DNA of 64,000 nt from Acaryochloris sp. CCMEE 5410 (GCF_000238775.2 NZ_AFEJ02000001.1:2418001-2482000), one strand, 5' to 3'; shown: positions 35,226 to 45,967, counted from the stretch's first letter. Translations and numbers: made by a program. Notes: generated from the sequence alone by a model not told the origin.

Positions 35226-36059
35226 TTATCTAGAAGCGGAGAGATTTGGAGGAGCCCAATCCAACGGCTGAATTTTAAGCAGTTCGTGACTGAGAGCCGC
35301 ATGAATATGACCATTGGTGGCTAATAAACGCCCCGAGGCTAATTGTTGCGGACTTTGATCATAGGCAGTGACGGTACCGCCCGCTTCCTGTACCAGGACG
35401 ATACCCGCCGCAATATCCCAAGGCGACAATCCCCGCTCCCAATATCCATCTAGCCGACCACAGGCAATATAGGCCAAATCAATTGAGGCTGAACCACCCC
35501 GCCGAACGCCCTGGGAGAGATGGGTTAAGTGGCAAAATTCAGCATAGTTATTATCTTTGGTTTCTCGCCGGTCATAGGCAAACCCTGTGACCAGCAGGCT
35601 ACTGGCCAAGGACGATGTAGAAGAAACATGGATGGGTTGACGATTACGAGTCGCCCCTAAACCCGTTGCCCCTCGAAATAGCTCCCGATGGAAGGGGTCA
35701 TATATCACGCCAACTGTGGGAACCCCTCGAATGATTAACGCAATAGATGTCGCCGAGAATGGATATTGGTGGGCATAGTTCGTGGTGCCATCGAGGGGAT
35801 CGATCGCCCATAAATACTCACTGTCTTGATTGCCTTGTTGCCCCGACTCTTCCGCCAGGATTTGATGCCCTGGAAAATGGCGACCAATCACTGCGAGCAC
35901 CGCCTTCTCGGCAGCTTGGTCGGCCTCGGTAACTAAATCGCCCGGTCGCTTTTCTTGAATATTTTCTAACTTGCCCCAAAACTGTTGGAGGACACCACCA
36001 CCCGCCAGGGCTGCTTCAGTCGCAATATCTAGGTAGGTGTTTAAGTCGGTTGTCGTCAT
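35226..36059 (-). CDS. Inositol monophosphatase-family phosphatase (SuhB/HisN/FBPase-like)
   Basis: The 277-residue enzyme has the metal-binding blocks GDLVTEADQAAEKAV, ILAEESGQQGN (EE) and YLWAIDPLDGTTNYAHQYPF (DPLDGT), plus the C-terminal GLSPWDIAAGIVLVQEAGG (WDxAAG). This is the Li-sensitive Mg-dependent phosphatase family. Substrates in cyanobacteria include inositol phosphate, histidinol phosphate and others. Its place just upstream of the J-domain gene, hisZ and hisG, in the same direction, makes histidinol-phosphatase worth considering, but that is context only. It follows the ferredoxin gene after 3 bases. Confidence 0.88.
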   Translation of the reverse strand: MTTTDLNTYLDIATEAALAGGGVLQQFWGKLENIQEKRPGDLVTEADQAAEKAVLAVIGRHFPGHQILAEESGQQGNQDSEYLWAIDPLDGTTNYAHQYPFSATSIALIIRGVPTVGVIYDPFHRELFRGATGLGATRNRQPIHVSSTSSLASSLLVTGFAYDRRETKDNNYAEFCHLTHLSQGVRRGGSASIDLAYIACGRLDGYWERGLSPWDIAAGIVLVQEAGGTVTAYDQSPQQLASGRLLATNGHIHAALSHELLKIQPLDWAPPNLSASR

Positions 36060-36062
36060 CGT

Positions 36063-36428
36063 TTACTCTTCATCTAAGGGGAGGCCAGTACGAACCTTAC
36101 CTTTCCCAAAATAGCGGCCGAACTGGAGTTCATAGACTTCATCTTCGTCTTGGGTTTCCACTACTAAATCGCTTTTGGGATAGCTCACACATAATAGGGC
36201 ATACCCCTGCTTTTGTAGCTCAAGGGAAAGCCCCATGGCTTCTGGCTGATGGAGGTCACCGGATAGTACTCTCACGGCACAGGTTGTACAGGCACCATTC
36301 CGGCAAGCAAAAGGGAGACGCCGCCCTTGTTGCTCCACACTTTCAAGGATGTAGTGGTCGGCAGGAACAAGGACTTCATAGTCGTTTCCGCTGTGGCGAT
36401 CGCGAATATGTATCGTAAATTTTTCCAT
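36063..36428 (-). CDS. [2Fe-2S] ferredoxin, plant type with long C-terminus
   Basis: The 121-residue protein holds the plant-type cluster motif LPFACRNGACTTCAVRVLSG (C-x4-C-x2-C) and the fourth Cys in GYALLCVSYP, so all four ligands are present. It is longer than photosynthetic PetF (about 97) because of an acidic C-terminal extension ending RTGLPLDEE, a form conserved as a minor ferredoxin in cyanobacteria. It should carry one electron to a specific partner rather than serve as the main PSI acceptor. It is the first gene of the minus-strand run with IMPase, J-domain gene, hisZ and hisG, and points away from tRNA-Ser. Confidence 0.9.
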   Translation of the reverse strand: MEKFTIHIRDRHSGNDYEVLVPADHYILESVEQQGRRLPFACRNGACTTCAVRVLSGDLHQPEAMGLSLELQKQGYALLCVSYPKSDLVVETQDEDEVYELQFGRYFGKGKVRTGLPLDEE

Positions 36429-36494
36429 ACCGTTTCATCCGGGTTCAGATTCTGTTAACATAGCTTACTTGTACTGGATAAAACTAATCCACCT

Positions 36495-36580
36495 GGAGAG
36501 GTGGCCGAGTGGTTGAAGGCGCAGCACTGGAAATGCTGTTTAGGGTTAACTTAACGAGGGTTCGAATCCCTCCCTCTCCG
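36495..36580 (+). tRNA. tRNA-Ser (anticodon GGA)
   Basis: Acceptor arms GGAGAGG and CCTCTCC, D arm TGGCCGAGTGGTTGAAGGC, anticodon stem CAGCA/TGCTG with loop CTGGAAA, a long variable arm (TAGGGTTAACTTAA) and T arm GAGGGTTCGAATCCCTC are all visible. The long variable arm and GGA anticodon identify a class II serine tRNA. CCA is not encoded. Confidence 0.96.
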
Positions 36581-36611
36581 TTTTTAAGATGTAATCGTGA
36601 TTACACAGCGC

Positions 36612-37646
36612 TTAGCTGACACCCCACACCTTTTCAAGAACTTGAATGGGCGGAATATCTGCGACTTTGCTCGTTAGAGACTTTAGGCCAGCGAAGTGGG
36701 GGGCTGTTGGCAAATGCCGAGTCGGTTCTAGGGCTCCAAATAGGGCGACTAGACGCGTTTTCACGGCAACGCCCAGATGTAAGGGAGCCCGGTCTGCACA
36801 AATCATTAGATGCCCTGCATCAATAAAGGCGGCCAATTGGCCCACATGCTGAGGCATAACGATCTGGAGTTGAGGACAAACCGCAACTAGGGAGGCAACC
36901 CACTCTTTGTTCTCAGCCGTTTGCACCACGACTAGAGGGGTATCCGGTTGCCGTTCTAAGTACCCTTCGATGACAGATTCCCAGCTCCGAATAGGATAAA
37001 ACTGAGAGGGTTCATCATCCGAGTTTTCCGCGCCTGTTCCGCCATGAAGAATGATATAAGGCTGACCTGCAATCCCGAGTCGTTCTTGCTCAGCTTTGGC
37101 CCAATTCTGATCGTCTAGGGGAATTTGAATCGAAATATCTGGGCAAGGGGTATCAATCCCTAACCCCAACAGCAAGTCATGGTAGCGTTGGGCATCGTAG
37201 GGGCGAGCATTCGGGGGAACAGCCGCTGTCAAGCATTTACCCGATAAATCAGCCACAGTTCCGCCGAGGGTGGGAAACCGTTTCCGCGCAAATCGCACCC
37301 AAGCCGGCAAGGCCAGATTTTCATAGCCCACTCGCTGAGGAATCCCGACTAACCAACACAGCAAGCCCGCAGTCCACTCGCGACTGATGGTAAGGCTGGC
37401 ATCATAGCGACGATCTCGCATTTGCCCGATTAAATTGCCCCAATCGGCGGCCCCATTCCGGTTCTCAAACTGAAAGGTCAAGACATTATCAACCGTTCGA
37501 CAGAGTCGAAAAGCCTGCTTGGCGCGGGGTTCTACAATGACATCGATCTCAACCTGAGAATAATGGCGGTGAAGCGTTTCTAAGGTTGGGAAGAACAAGA
37601 GTTGCCGACCAACATCGCCAGGAATTAATGCTAATACACGGGTCAT
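36612..37646 (-). CDS. Glycosyltransferase family 9 (heptosyltransferase-like)
   Basis: The 344-residue protein starts MTRVLALIPGDVGRQLLFFP and has LVGIPQRVGYENLALP and PYIILHGGTGAENSD, then CADRAPLHLGVAVKTRLVALFG near the C-terminus. This matches the ADP-heptose:LPS heptosyltransferase (GT9) layout, in which the last block binds the nucleotide. Cyanobacterial LPS often lacks heptose, so a different sugar is likely. Its stop is about 30 bases beyond the tRNA-Ser gene on the opposite strand. It diverges from ispD. Confidence 0.87.
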   Translation of the reverse strand: MTRVLALIPGDVGRQLLFFPTLETLHRHYSQVEIDVIVEPRAKQAFRLCRTVDNVLTFQFENRNGAADWGNLIGQMRDRRYDASLTISREWTAGLLCWLVGIPQRVGYENLALPAWVRFARKRFPTLGGTVADLSGKCLTAAVPPNARPYDAQRYHDLLLGLGIDTPCPDISIQIPLDDQNWAKAEQERLGIAGQPYIILHGGTGAENSDDEPSQFYPIRSWESVIEGYLERQPDTPLVVVQTAENKEWVASLVAVCPQLQIVMPQHVGQLAAFIDAGHLMICADRAPLHLGVAVKTRLVALFGALEPTRHLPTAPHFAGLKSLTSKVADIPPIQVLEKVWGVS

Positions 37647-37807
37647 TATTTAGAGCAGCCGTAATGGGTGAAGTCTACGTTTACCGCCACCCATTGTAGG
37701 GGAATGCTCAACGCTTGTAATCAATCCGCTCTGGAACTCAATAAGTCTTCTAACTTGCAGTCTCAGGTCAGGATAGGATAAGGAATGGCAGCAGTTTATG
37801 GTTATCA

Positions 37808-38521
37808 ATGCACCTATTAATTCCAGCGGCAGGGATGGGACGACGCATGGGCAGCGATCGCAATAAGTTGCGGTTGATGTTGCACGGTAAGCCTCTGTTG
37901 GCCTGGACGCTGCTGGCCGCTGAATCTGCTGATTCCATTACCTGGATTGGGATTATTGGTCAATTAGAGGATGAGCCAACCTGGAAAGAACTGTTAGACG
38001 CTCTGACTTTGAATAAGCCCGTCGTCTTTATTGAAGGGGGACAGACTCGTCAAGAATCTGTCTATAACGGTCTCCAAGCCCTCCCTCCTCAAGCGGAACA
38101 GGTGCTGATCCACGATGGTGCTCGTTGTTTAGCTACGCCCGATTTACTAGACCGTTGTTCTGAAGCCCTCCAAAAATATCAAGGCTTTGTGGCTGCTGTG
38201 CCGGTCAAAGACACCATCAAGGTGGTGGATACGACCCATCAAATTCAAGATACGCCTGATCGATCCCAGTTATGGGCTGCCCAAACGCCGCAAGGCTTCC
38301 AAGTTAAACCGCTCAAGCAATGTCATGAACAGGGACGACAGCAGGGATGGGAAGTCACGGATGATGCGGCTTTATTTGAGAAACTGGATCTTCCAGTCCA
38401 TATCGTTTTGGGAGAAGAGACCAACTTAAAGGTGACCACGCCTGCTGATCTTGCGATCGCAGAATTAATCCTTGAACAACGCCTCCAAAAAAACTCCCAA
38501 ACTGACGGATTCGGGAGTTAA
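37808..38521 (+). CDS. ispD: 2-C-methyl-D-erythritol 4-phosphate cytidylyltransferase
   Basis: The 237-residue protein begins MHLLIPAAGMGRRMGSDRNK, the CTP-binding glycine-rich loop of IspD. It also has IEGGQTRQESVYNGL, VLIHDGARCLATPDL and VPVKDTIKVVD, and ends with TDDAALFE and LKVTTPADLAIAE. It makes CDP-methylerythritol in the MEP pathway, which feeds carotenoids, phytol and quinones. The usual partner ispF is not adjacent. It converges on rpsD with about 47 bases between. Confidence 0.95.
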   Translation: MHLLIPAAGMGRRMGSDRNKLRLMLHGKPLLAWTLLAAESADSITWIGIIGQLEDEPTWKELLDALTLNKPVVFIEGGQTRQESVYNGLQALPPQAEQVLIHDGARCLATPDLLDRCSEALQKYQGFVAAVPVKDTIKVVDTTHQIQDTPDRSQLWAAQTPQGFQVKPLKQCHEQGRQQGWEVTDDAALFEKLDLPVHIVLGEETNLKVTTPADLAIAELILEQRLQKNSQTDGFGS

Positions 38522-38568
38522 TTCGTAGAGTATTGCCGCAGTAGAAAAACTGGGAAGGTAGCCGCGAT

Positions 38569-39177
38569 TTACCCTTTCCGCGAGTAATATTCCACCACGA
38601 GTAGTTCATTAATTTCTAAGGCAATCCACTCTCGCTCGATGACCCCATTGACTTTACCCGTCAAAGTATTCTTATCGAATTCCAGGTGAGTAGGAATATT
38701 CGCTAAGCCAGGAAACTGCATGTGGGTTTCAATCAGCTTGCGGGAGGCATCTCGATCTCTAGATTGAATCACATCGCCCGGGCGGCATTGATAGCTTGCA
38801 ATCGACACCACTCGGCCATTCACTAACACATGGCCATGATTCACTAACTGCCTAGCGGCAGGAATGGTCGGTGCCATCCCTAAGCGAAAGATCGTGTTAT
38901 CTAGGCGCATCTCCAGCAGTTGCAACAGGGTTTGACCTGTAGAACCTCCGGCCCGGCGCGCTTTGCGCACATAGCGCAATAGCTGTCGTTCAGACAAGCC
39001 ATAATTAAATCGTAATTTTTGTTTTTCTTCAAGCTGGGCTGCATATTCAGACCGCTTTTTGCGAGCTTGGCCATGTTGCCCAGGGGGGTAGGCTCGACGG
39101 GGAGTCTTCCGGGATAATCCAGGCAGCTCTCCTAAACGACGCACTACTCTGAGGCGAGGGCCTCGATATCGCGACAT
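38569..39177 (-). CDS. rpsD: 30S ribosomal protein uS4
   Basis: The 202-residue protein has the typical start [20 protein letters not shown] and the short basic tail. The S4 RNA-binding domain (about 90-150: [20 protein letters not shown], then [12 protein letters not shown]) binds 16S rRNA early in 30S assembly. It lies as a lone gene, as in other cyanobacteria, rather than in the alpha operon. The MITE-like element at 39270-39496 lies about 90 bases upstream, so its promoter must be inside or just right of that element. Confidence 0.97.
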   Translation of the reverse strand: MSRYRGPRLRVVRRLGELPGLSRKTPRRAYPPGQHGQARKKRSEYAAQLEEKQKLRFNYGLSERQLLRYVRKARRAGGSTGQTLLQLLEMRLDNTIFRLGMAPTIPAARQLVNHGHVLVNGRVVSIASYQCRPGDVIQSRDRDASRKLIETHMQFPGLANIPTHLEFDKNTLTGKVNGVIEREWIALEINELLVVEYYSRKG

Positions 39178-39579
39178 ATCACTTCCTCTTAGTTTCTATT
39201 ACGTGAAATTTGTCAGACTTTTCAGTATAAGCTTTTGAAGGGCAACACATCAAGCTTTATAGTATATTTCCAGCAATTCTCATTTTAAACAGAAGCTTAT
39301 CCAGCAATGCTTTTGGGATTCTGAAATCAGTCACATATTTTGTGAAAAGCGATCAAAATACTCATTAAATCCAAATTAATGGGTTGTCTAAGCACAATTA
39401 CCACTGCCAAGGACATTACAGAGTAAAAACTGGAAGTGAAGAAAGTACCAGTGGATAGGGCTTAGAGGAATAGTCTACCAAAATGAGAATTGCTGGTATA
39501 TTTCCACTCTTCCAGCCCTTGCTAACGCTACCTCAACGGGGCCTCTCTCACCGTTTCTCTCAGACCATCCATAACCATC
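39178..39579. other. Intergenic region between rpsD and rlmN
   Basis: No gene was found. About 227 of the 402 bases are the MITE-like element at 39270-39496 with its target duplications. The divergent promoters of rpsD and rlmN must lie within or beside it. Confidence 0.6.
39270..39496. mobile_element. 227-bp MITE-like element with 17-bp perfect ends and 7-bp target duplication
   Basis: CCAGCAATTCTCATTTT at 39270-39286 and its exact reverse complement at 39480-39496 form the ends. The seven bases TATATTT directly outside both ends (39263-39269 and 39497-39503) are identical, as expected for a target-site duplication made on insertion. There is no open frame, so it depends on a transposase elsewhere. 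It sits between the divergent genes rpsD and rlmN. Confidence 0.8.
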
Positions 39580-40635
39580 ATGCTTGATCAACTTTCTGTC
39601 GAGTCTATTCCACCCCTTTTAGGGGCTTCTAAGGCTCAGTTGACTCATTGGGCTCAGACCTACCAGCAGCCAGCCTATCGGGGTCAACAAGTACACCAAT
39701 GGATTTACCAGAAAGGTGTGCATTCCCTCAGCGACATCACTGTTCTCCCGAAACAATGGCGGACTGAAATTGCAGATATCCCCGTGGGTCGCTCCCAGAT
39801 TCATCATCGTTCTGCTGCTCAAGATGGGACCGTCAAGTATTTACTCAAACTTGCAGATGGACAGATTATTGAAACCGTTGGTATTCCAACCCAAAAACGG
39901 CTAACCGTATGCGTTTCTTCTCAGGTCGGCTGTCCTATGGGCTGCGACTTTTGTGCCACCGGCAAAGGTGAATATCAACGTAATCTTGCCTGTCATGAAA
40001 TTGTTGATCAAGTCTTAACTGTCCAAGAAGATTTTCAACAACGGGTCGGCAATGTTGTATTTATGGGCATGGGGGAACCGCTACTTAATCTGGACCAAGT
40101 CCTTGCCGCTGTGCGATCCCTCAATCAAGATGTGGGGATTGGCCAACGATCCCTAACAGTCTCCACTGTCGGCATTCCCAAGCAGATTCTCAAGCTTGCC
40201 CAGCACCAACTTCAGATTACGCTAGCGGTAAGCTTACATGCTTCCAATCAGAATATTCGCACACAGCTAGTGCCGAGTGCCAAGCATTATCCTCTGGAGC
40301 AGCTTCTGAAGGATTGTCGGACTTACGTTACCCAAACAGGTCGCCGGGTCACCTTTGAGTACATTATGCTGTCAGGAGTCAACGACCACCCAGAACATGC
40401 TCTCGAGCTAGCCCATCATCTGCGAGGCTTCCAAAGCCATGTGAACTTAATCCCTTACAACCCGATCTCCGAAGTGGACTACCAACGTCCAACCCAAAAG
40501 CAACTCCAACAATTTCTAAATAGCTTACAAAGCCAACATATCACTGCCAGTATTCGACGATCTCGCGGTTTAGACAAAGATGCTGCCTGTGGTCAATTAA
40601 GGGCAACGCAGATGATAGATCCAGCCTCAAGCTAA
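39580..40635 (+). CDS. rlmN: 23S rRNA/tRNA adenine-C2 methyltransferase (radical SAM)
   Basis: The 351-residue enzyme shows the radical-SAM motif [16 protein letters not shown] (C-x3-C-x2-C), SAM-binding [21 protein letters not shown], and VSLHASN. The second conserved Cys lies near the C-terminus in [10 protein letters not shown] and is the one that forms the methylated intermediate. It also has ITVLPKQWR-like N-terminal RNA-binding sequence. It methylates A2503 of 23S rRNA and A37 of some tRNAs. A bidirectional terminator follows at 40696-40730. Confidence 0.95.
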   Translation: MLDQLSVESIPPLLGASKAQLTHWAQTYQQPAYRGQQVHQWIYQKGVHSLSDITVLPKQWRTEIADIPVGRSQIHHRSAAQDGTVKYLLKLADGQIIETVGIPTQKRLTVCVSSQVGCPMGCDFCATGKGEYQRNLACHEIVDQVLTVQEDFQQRVGNVVFMGMGEPLLNLDQVLAAVRSLNQDVGIGQRSLTVSTVGIPKQILKLAQHQLQITLAVSLHASNQNIRTQLVPSAKHYPLEQLLKDCRTYVTQTGRRVTFEYIMLSGVNDHPEHALELAHHLRGFQSHVNLIPYNPISEVDYQRPTQKQLQQFLNSLQSQHITASIRRSRGLDKDAACGQLRATQMIDPASS

Positions 40636-40695
40636 CAGGTCCAACTATTCACTTTGCTGAAGTTTTCGACATCCATCAGAAATTAAAAGACAAAA

Positions 40696-40730
40696 AAATA
40701 AAGCAGTGTGTTACTCACACTGCCTTATTT
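40696..40730. terminator. Bidirectional intrinsic terminator between rlmN and the porin gene
   Basis: GCAGTGTG (40703-40710) pairs with CACACTGC (40716-40723). The stem extends through A-rich and T-rich flanks (AAATAA/TTATTT) with one mismatch. The A/T arms give a T-run on either strand, as usual between convergent genes. Confidence 0.8.
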
Positions 40731-40763
40731 CAGCCTAGAAAAGGCTTACATCCAATCAATGGT

Positions 40764-42545
40764 TTAGAAGGAGAAGGTTGCTCGAATCAAACCTTGGATG
40801 ATGTCGTTGTCATTGCCAGCACCAGCAGCGGAGAGGCCATTGACAGTACCCAAAGGATTAATGATGTACATCACAGCAGGAGTGATGGTGATGTTGTCAT
40901 TAACTGGGAACCGATAGAAGGCTTCCAAGTTGATCTGGTCGTTGGATCCAGGAGTACCGGTGACCAAGTAAGGCATACCAGCAGCAACGGCAAATAAGGA
41001 ACCAGGAACAAGAGCATCCTTGTAACCAAGGCCAGCCATCCAAGTCTGAATGGTGTTAGAACCACCAGCTGTGAGGATAGTAGGTGCAACAGCAGGGTTG
41101 CCAAATACATCAACACTTGGGTTTACGGTTTGGTTCTGAGGATCAAAGGAAATACCATAGCGACCAAAGATACCAATGTTACCGAAAGTAGCTTCAGCGT
41201 TGACACCTAAGACTTTCTGCTCAATGTTGAAAGTCTCAGCGTAGGTACCTTGCAAACGAATGGCAAAGTTGTTTTGATCATCTGCACCAAAACTGTTGGC
41301 ATACTCAAGTTCCAAGGTTCCTTGGTGAGGATCGCCACCTAAGCCACCATTAGCAGCGGCAGTTGCGACGTTACCAGCAGCGGCAACATACACACCACGA
41401 ACGCTGATTTTACCAGCATTAGGATTCCAATCAAAGGCTGCACCAGCACCACCATTGAGATCAACCGCGTTGGTGATGATTAAAGGGTTGTTGATAAAGA
41501 AGCCAGAGCTGAAATCTTGAGCAGAGTTATTGGCATAACTGTTGAAGTCAACAAAGTCACTGGGGAAAATGTTGGTACCAACGGTAACAGCTAAGTTCTC
41601 GCCGGGCTTGAAGGTATAGGCTAAACGACGCAGCGTAACGGTATTACCTACACCTGCATAGTCGGCAGCACCCAAATCAACTAGAGGTACGCCAGAACCT
41701 GTCAAAGTTCCCAAACCTGGGCCAGGATCCTGAGCACCCAGAGCGTTACCAAAGAAATCTTGACCATTATTACCCACTTCTAATTGGGTGGCTAATAAGT
41801 CATCGCCAGAGAAACTAGTGTTGAAGTTCAAACGAACTCGAGAGATGGCAGAAACGCGGCTATCGGGTCCACCTGCATTTAGAACACCGTTAACGGGATC
41901 GACAACAGTATCTGTTGGGTTGTTAACGAAGTCACCAAACTGAGCAGCCATGACCACTTCACCTTGAAGTTTGGTGGTGGTGGAGAACTGCTGGGCTTCA
42001 ACAGTGGCAACGCGAGCTTCTAAACCATCAACACGACCACGTAGGGTAGCGAGTTCAGCTGCAAATTCGTCTTGAAGTGCCTTGAGGGCATCTAAATCTT
42101 CTTTAGTAGCAAAGCGGTTGCTGAGGTTATCTAAACAAGCATTAACCAAAGCAGCGGCTTCACGACGAGACATGGCTCGGCTGGGGCGGAAGGTGCCATT
42201 GGGATAACCGGCGACGCAACCATAGCGCTCAACCAATGATTGAATGGCTTGGAAAGCCCAGTCATCAGGCTGAACATCAGACAGTTGAGAAACTGAGGTC
42301 ACCTGACCAACAGAATCTTCTTTAGTCTCAGACATCAAGTCATTTACAGAAGTTGTTTCGCTGAGAGACTGATCAGCCAACAACAATTCATCTTGCTCAG
42401 CAGCAACAGGTGCTACATCAACAGATTGGGCTTCTACAGGAAGCTGTTCGCTAGTGCTGACAGCTTTTACAGGTAGGGCAGAAAGTCCGAGAAGACTCAG
42501 GCTTCCAGCTAATAGACATACTTTTTTCATGGTTTTGCTCCTCAC
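40764..42545 (-). CDS. SLH-domain OprB-type outer-membrane porin
   Basis: The 593-residue protein has a signal peptide (to about residue 30, PVKAVS) and an acidic linker. An SLH domain follows (about 90-145: VQPDDWAFQAIQSLVERYGC, then AGYPNGTFRPSRAMSRREAAALVNACL), which anchors it to peptidoglycan. Next come a coiled coil (about 147-190: TLRGRDGLEARVATVEAQ-like) and a C-terminal 16-strand-type beta barrel of the carbohydrate-selective OprB family, ending in the aromatic IRATFSF. Cyanobacterial members of this family are abundant porins, and some are linked to iron or inorganic ion uptake. A palindromic operator candidate lies at 42602-42629, about 57 bases before the start. Confidence 0.93.
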   Translation of the reverse strand: MRSKTMKKVCLLAGSLSLLGLSALPVKAVSTSEQLPVEAQSVDVAPVAAEQDELLLADQSLSETTSVNDLMSETKEDSVGQVTSVSQLSDVQPDDWAFQAIQSLVERYGCVAGYPNGTFRPSRAMSRREAAALVNACLDNLSNRFATKEDLDALKALQDEFAAELATLRGRVDGLEARVATVEAQQFSTTTKLQGEVVMAAQFGDFVNNPTDTVVDPVNGVLNAGGPDSRVSAISRVRLNFNTSFSGDDLLATQLEVGNNGQDFFGNALGAQDPGPGLGTLTGSGVPLVDLGAADYAGVGNTVTLRRLAYTFKPGENLAVTVGTNIFPSDFVDFNSYANNSAQDFSSGFFINNPLIITNAVDLNGGAGAAFDWNPNAGKISVRGVYVAAAGNVATAAANGGLGGDPHQGTLELEYANSFGADDQNNFAIRLQGTYAETFNIEQKVLGVNAEATFGNIGIFGRYGISFDPQNQTVNPSVDVFGNPAVAPTILTAGGSNTIQTWMAGLGYKDALVPGSLFAVAAGMPYLVTGTPGSNDQINLEAFYRFPVNDNITITPAVMYIINPLGTVNGLSAAGAGNDNDIIQGLIRATFSF

Positions 42546-43013
42546 TCACATGTGTTTAAAATTCTGGAAAAGTTAAACACGATAACTTAATGCTTCTCAT
42601 TAATACAATGCGAATATTTGCATTGTATTGCTTGGAAGATAAGTTTGAAGAAAAGGTTCCTGAAAGTGAAAAACTATTCAGTGTATACATTCCTTCACTT
42701 TAGAAAGATACTCTATTTATCAGAGGTAAGCCAAGGGATCGTAGTCGGTTTCTGTATTGGCATATACTGTAATTTTCTCCATTCACCTCGTAATTCTAAA
42801 AACCCTAAAACGACTGTTTCATAAAGGTTTTGAGCCAGGATACTGTGGAGAGCTTTTTCGGCAAAGCCTTGTCGTATTCCCACGCGATCAACTCAAGACA
42901 TTAAGGTCCTACTCTCAATGGCATGAGCTGAATTTGCTGTCATTGTTGCGACTCAAACGAGCGGAAGCTTGACTCTAAGCTTTCACCCAGCAATTACCAA
43001 GGGTAAGACTTGC
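42546..43013. other. Intergenic region upstream of the porin gene
   Basis: These 468 bases hold the palindrome at 42602-42629 and the porin leader. Short frames at 42618-42972 on the plus strand show no recognisable protein. Confidence 0.5.
42602..42629. promoter_or_regulatory. Perfect palindromic operator candidate before the porin gene
   Basis: AATACAATGC and GCATTGTATT are exact 10-bp inverted repeats around GAATATTT. The core TGCGAAT-ATTTGCA looks like a Fur-family box without the central base. The same core type occurs at 1931-1950. It lies about 57 bases upstream of the porin start codon, where it could overlap the promoter or lie in the leader. Confidence 0.5.
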
Positions 43014-43439
43014 TCAACTGACAGAGGTGGAGGTTGTCGTAGTCACAGATGCTTTGGAGCTGAGTTGAATCAACTCAACCTTATAGTGATCGGGATCCTC
43101 TACAAAGGCAATTACCGTTGAGCCATGTTTCATGGGGCCAGGTTCTCGGGTCACTGTTCCACCACGAGTTTTAATGACGTTGCAGGCACTATAGATGTCG
43201 TCAACGCCAATGGCAATATGGCCATAGGCATCTCCCAAAGTGTATTCAGAGACACCCCAGTTATAAGTCAGTTCTAGCACCGTGTTATCTGCTTCATCTC
43301 CGTAACCCACAAAGGCCAGCGTAAACTTTCCGTTCGGGTAATCTTTCCGACGAAGTAGCTTCATTCCTAGGACATCACAGTAGAATGCTAAAGAAGCATC
43401 AAGATCTGCCACTCTGAGCATGGTATGGAGAATTCTCAT
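43014..43439 (-). CDS. gloA: Lactoylglutathione lyase (glyoxalase I)
   Basis: From ATG 43439 the protein has 141 residues and starts [20 protein letters not shown]. It shows the two vicinal-oxygen-chelate halves: metal His at RILHTMLRV, Glu in [12 protein letters not shown], His in [13 protein letters not shown], and Glu in HYKVELIQL. This is the standard Ni/Zn glyoxalase I that detoxifies methylglyoxal with glutathione. The tail ([10 protein letters not shown]) is an unusual low-complexity extension. The open frame extends to 43472 but the methionine at 43439 fits the family. A GGTGGTCGT-type upstream sequence offers no strong ribosome site. Confidence 0.94.
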   Translation of the reverse strand: MRILHTMLRVADLDASLAFYCDVLGMKLLRRKDYPNGKFTLAFVGYGDEADNTVLELTYNWGVSEYTLGDAYGHIAIGVDDIYSACNVIKTRGGTVTREPGPMKHGSTVIAFVEDPDHYKVELIQLSSKASVTTTTSTSVS

Positions 43440-43634
43440 AAGACTATGTTGTTTAAGAGTTAGTAAAGTCAAGAGGTGGTCGTCACATTAGTTACATTCT
43501 GACGCGATCGCACCTAGTATGTCTTAAAGAGGACACTCGTTGCATCAACACCGCTGATACAGTCAGATGCATTTTATAGCCTTGACGAGCAGGTCAAGCA
43601 CACCAGATTATTTTGTAGATTGTTGGAAACATAA

Positions 43635-44918
<1,284 letters not shown>

Positions 44919-44928
44919 GACACTTCTT

Positions 44929-44953
44929 CGGAGTGGCGATTTTAACCACTCCG
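44929..44953. terminator. Hairpin between convergent eno and htpX
   Basis: CGGAGTGG and CCACTCCG pair perfectly around a 9-base loop (CGATTTTAA) directly after eno. The convergent htpX gene ends at 44967, so the hairpin probably serves both. No strong T-run follows. Confidence 0.6.
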
Positions 44954-44966
44954 AGTGGCTCTTCTA

Positions 44967-45848
44967 CTAAAGCGATGTGAATGCAATAGATGGGCGTCTT
45001 TGCAGTTGCTGCTCTAGCTTGAGTAAACGATTGATACGATCTCGCGTACTGGGATGAGTCGTAAACAAGTTACTCAGCCATTGCCGAGCTGGGGGATTAA
45101 TAATCAACAGCGGTGCAAAAGCCGGATTGCCCCCTAACGCATTGCGCTGAGCATTGCTTTCCAAACGAGACAAGGCTTGGGCTAGAGCGCGAGGTTGTCC
45201 CGTTAGGCGAGCGGCGGTTTCGTCTGCAGAGAACTCGCGGGTCCGAGAGATCCCTAATTGCAGGATCGTTGCTGATAGGGGTGCTAAGACAACCATCAGT
45301 AAAGCCCCGATAGGGTTGGATTCTCGATCATTGCCTCGACTACCGCAAAACCAGAAACTGTAGCTCACCATTTGGGCTAAGAATGCGATCGCACCGGCTA
45401 ACGTGGCTGCGACTGCTTGGGTCAAGGTGTCTTGATTCTGGATATGAGCCAACTCATGGGCAAGAACCCCTTCTAGTTCTGCCGCTGGCAGCATCCTCAG
45501 CAACCCTTCCGTAACAGCAATGGCTCCATGGTCGGGATCACGCCCCGTGGCAAAGGCATTCGCAGCTGAACTGGGAATGATATACAAGCGTGGCATAGGT
45601 AGGTTTGCCCGCTGGGCCAAACGCTGAACCACAGCGTACAACTGAGGGGCTTGATTGGCCCGCACCAACTGCGCCTGGTAGGCCGATAAGGCAATCTGGT
45701 CAGAGTAGTACCAAGCACCTAAGTTGGTGAGAGCTGCAATCCCAATACCTATGACAATACCGCCACTGCCCCCCAATAGAGCATAGCTACTGCCAATGAG
45801 GAGAGCACTGAGTAGGCCTAGTAAACTGGCGGTTTTGAGTTGATTCAT
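44967..45848 (-). CDS. htpX: Zinc metalloprotease HtpX (M48 family)
   Basis: The 293-residue membrane protease has N-terminal membrane segments (about 5-45, LLGLLSALLIGSSYALLGGS), the catalytic motif VLAHELAHIQNQDT (HExxH), and two more segments (about 150-170 and 185-205). The third zinc ligand is in FSADETAARLTGQPRAL. The C-terminus has FTTHPSTRDRINRLLKLE. It degrades misfolded membrane proteins under stress. The conserved small membrane-protein gene at 45968 lies upstream in the same direction, but 119 bases away. Confidence 0.93.
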   Translation of the reverse strand: MNQLKTASLLGLLSALLIGSSYALLGGSGGIVIGIGIAALTNLGAWYYSDQIALSAYQAQLVRANQAPQLYAVVQRLAQRANLPMPRLYIIPSSAANAFATGRDPDHGAIAVTEGLLRMLPAAELEGVLAHELAHIQNQDTLTQAVAATLAGAIAFLAQMVSYSFWFCGSRGNDRESNPIGALLMVVLAPLSATILQLGISRTREFSADETAARLTGQPRALAQALSRLESNAQRNALGGNPAFAPLLIINPPARQWLSNLFTTHPSTRDRINRLLKLEQQLQRRPSIAFTSL

Positions 45849-45967
45849 CGCTGGCCTCCACAGACATGCACGATTAATCCCAGTTTAAAAAGTTCTCATG
45901 GCGCAATATGGGTAGGAAGCCCCCCTGATGATGCAGAGTTTACCCTATCCGCACATCTTTTAGCCTA

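Noticed and set aside
42757-42972. 71-residue frame upstream of the porin gene
   Set aside because: No recognisable domain and no ribosome site; it overlaps a leader or promoter region.
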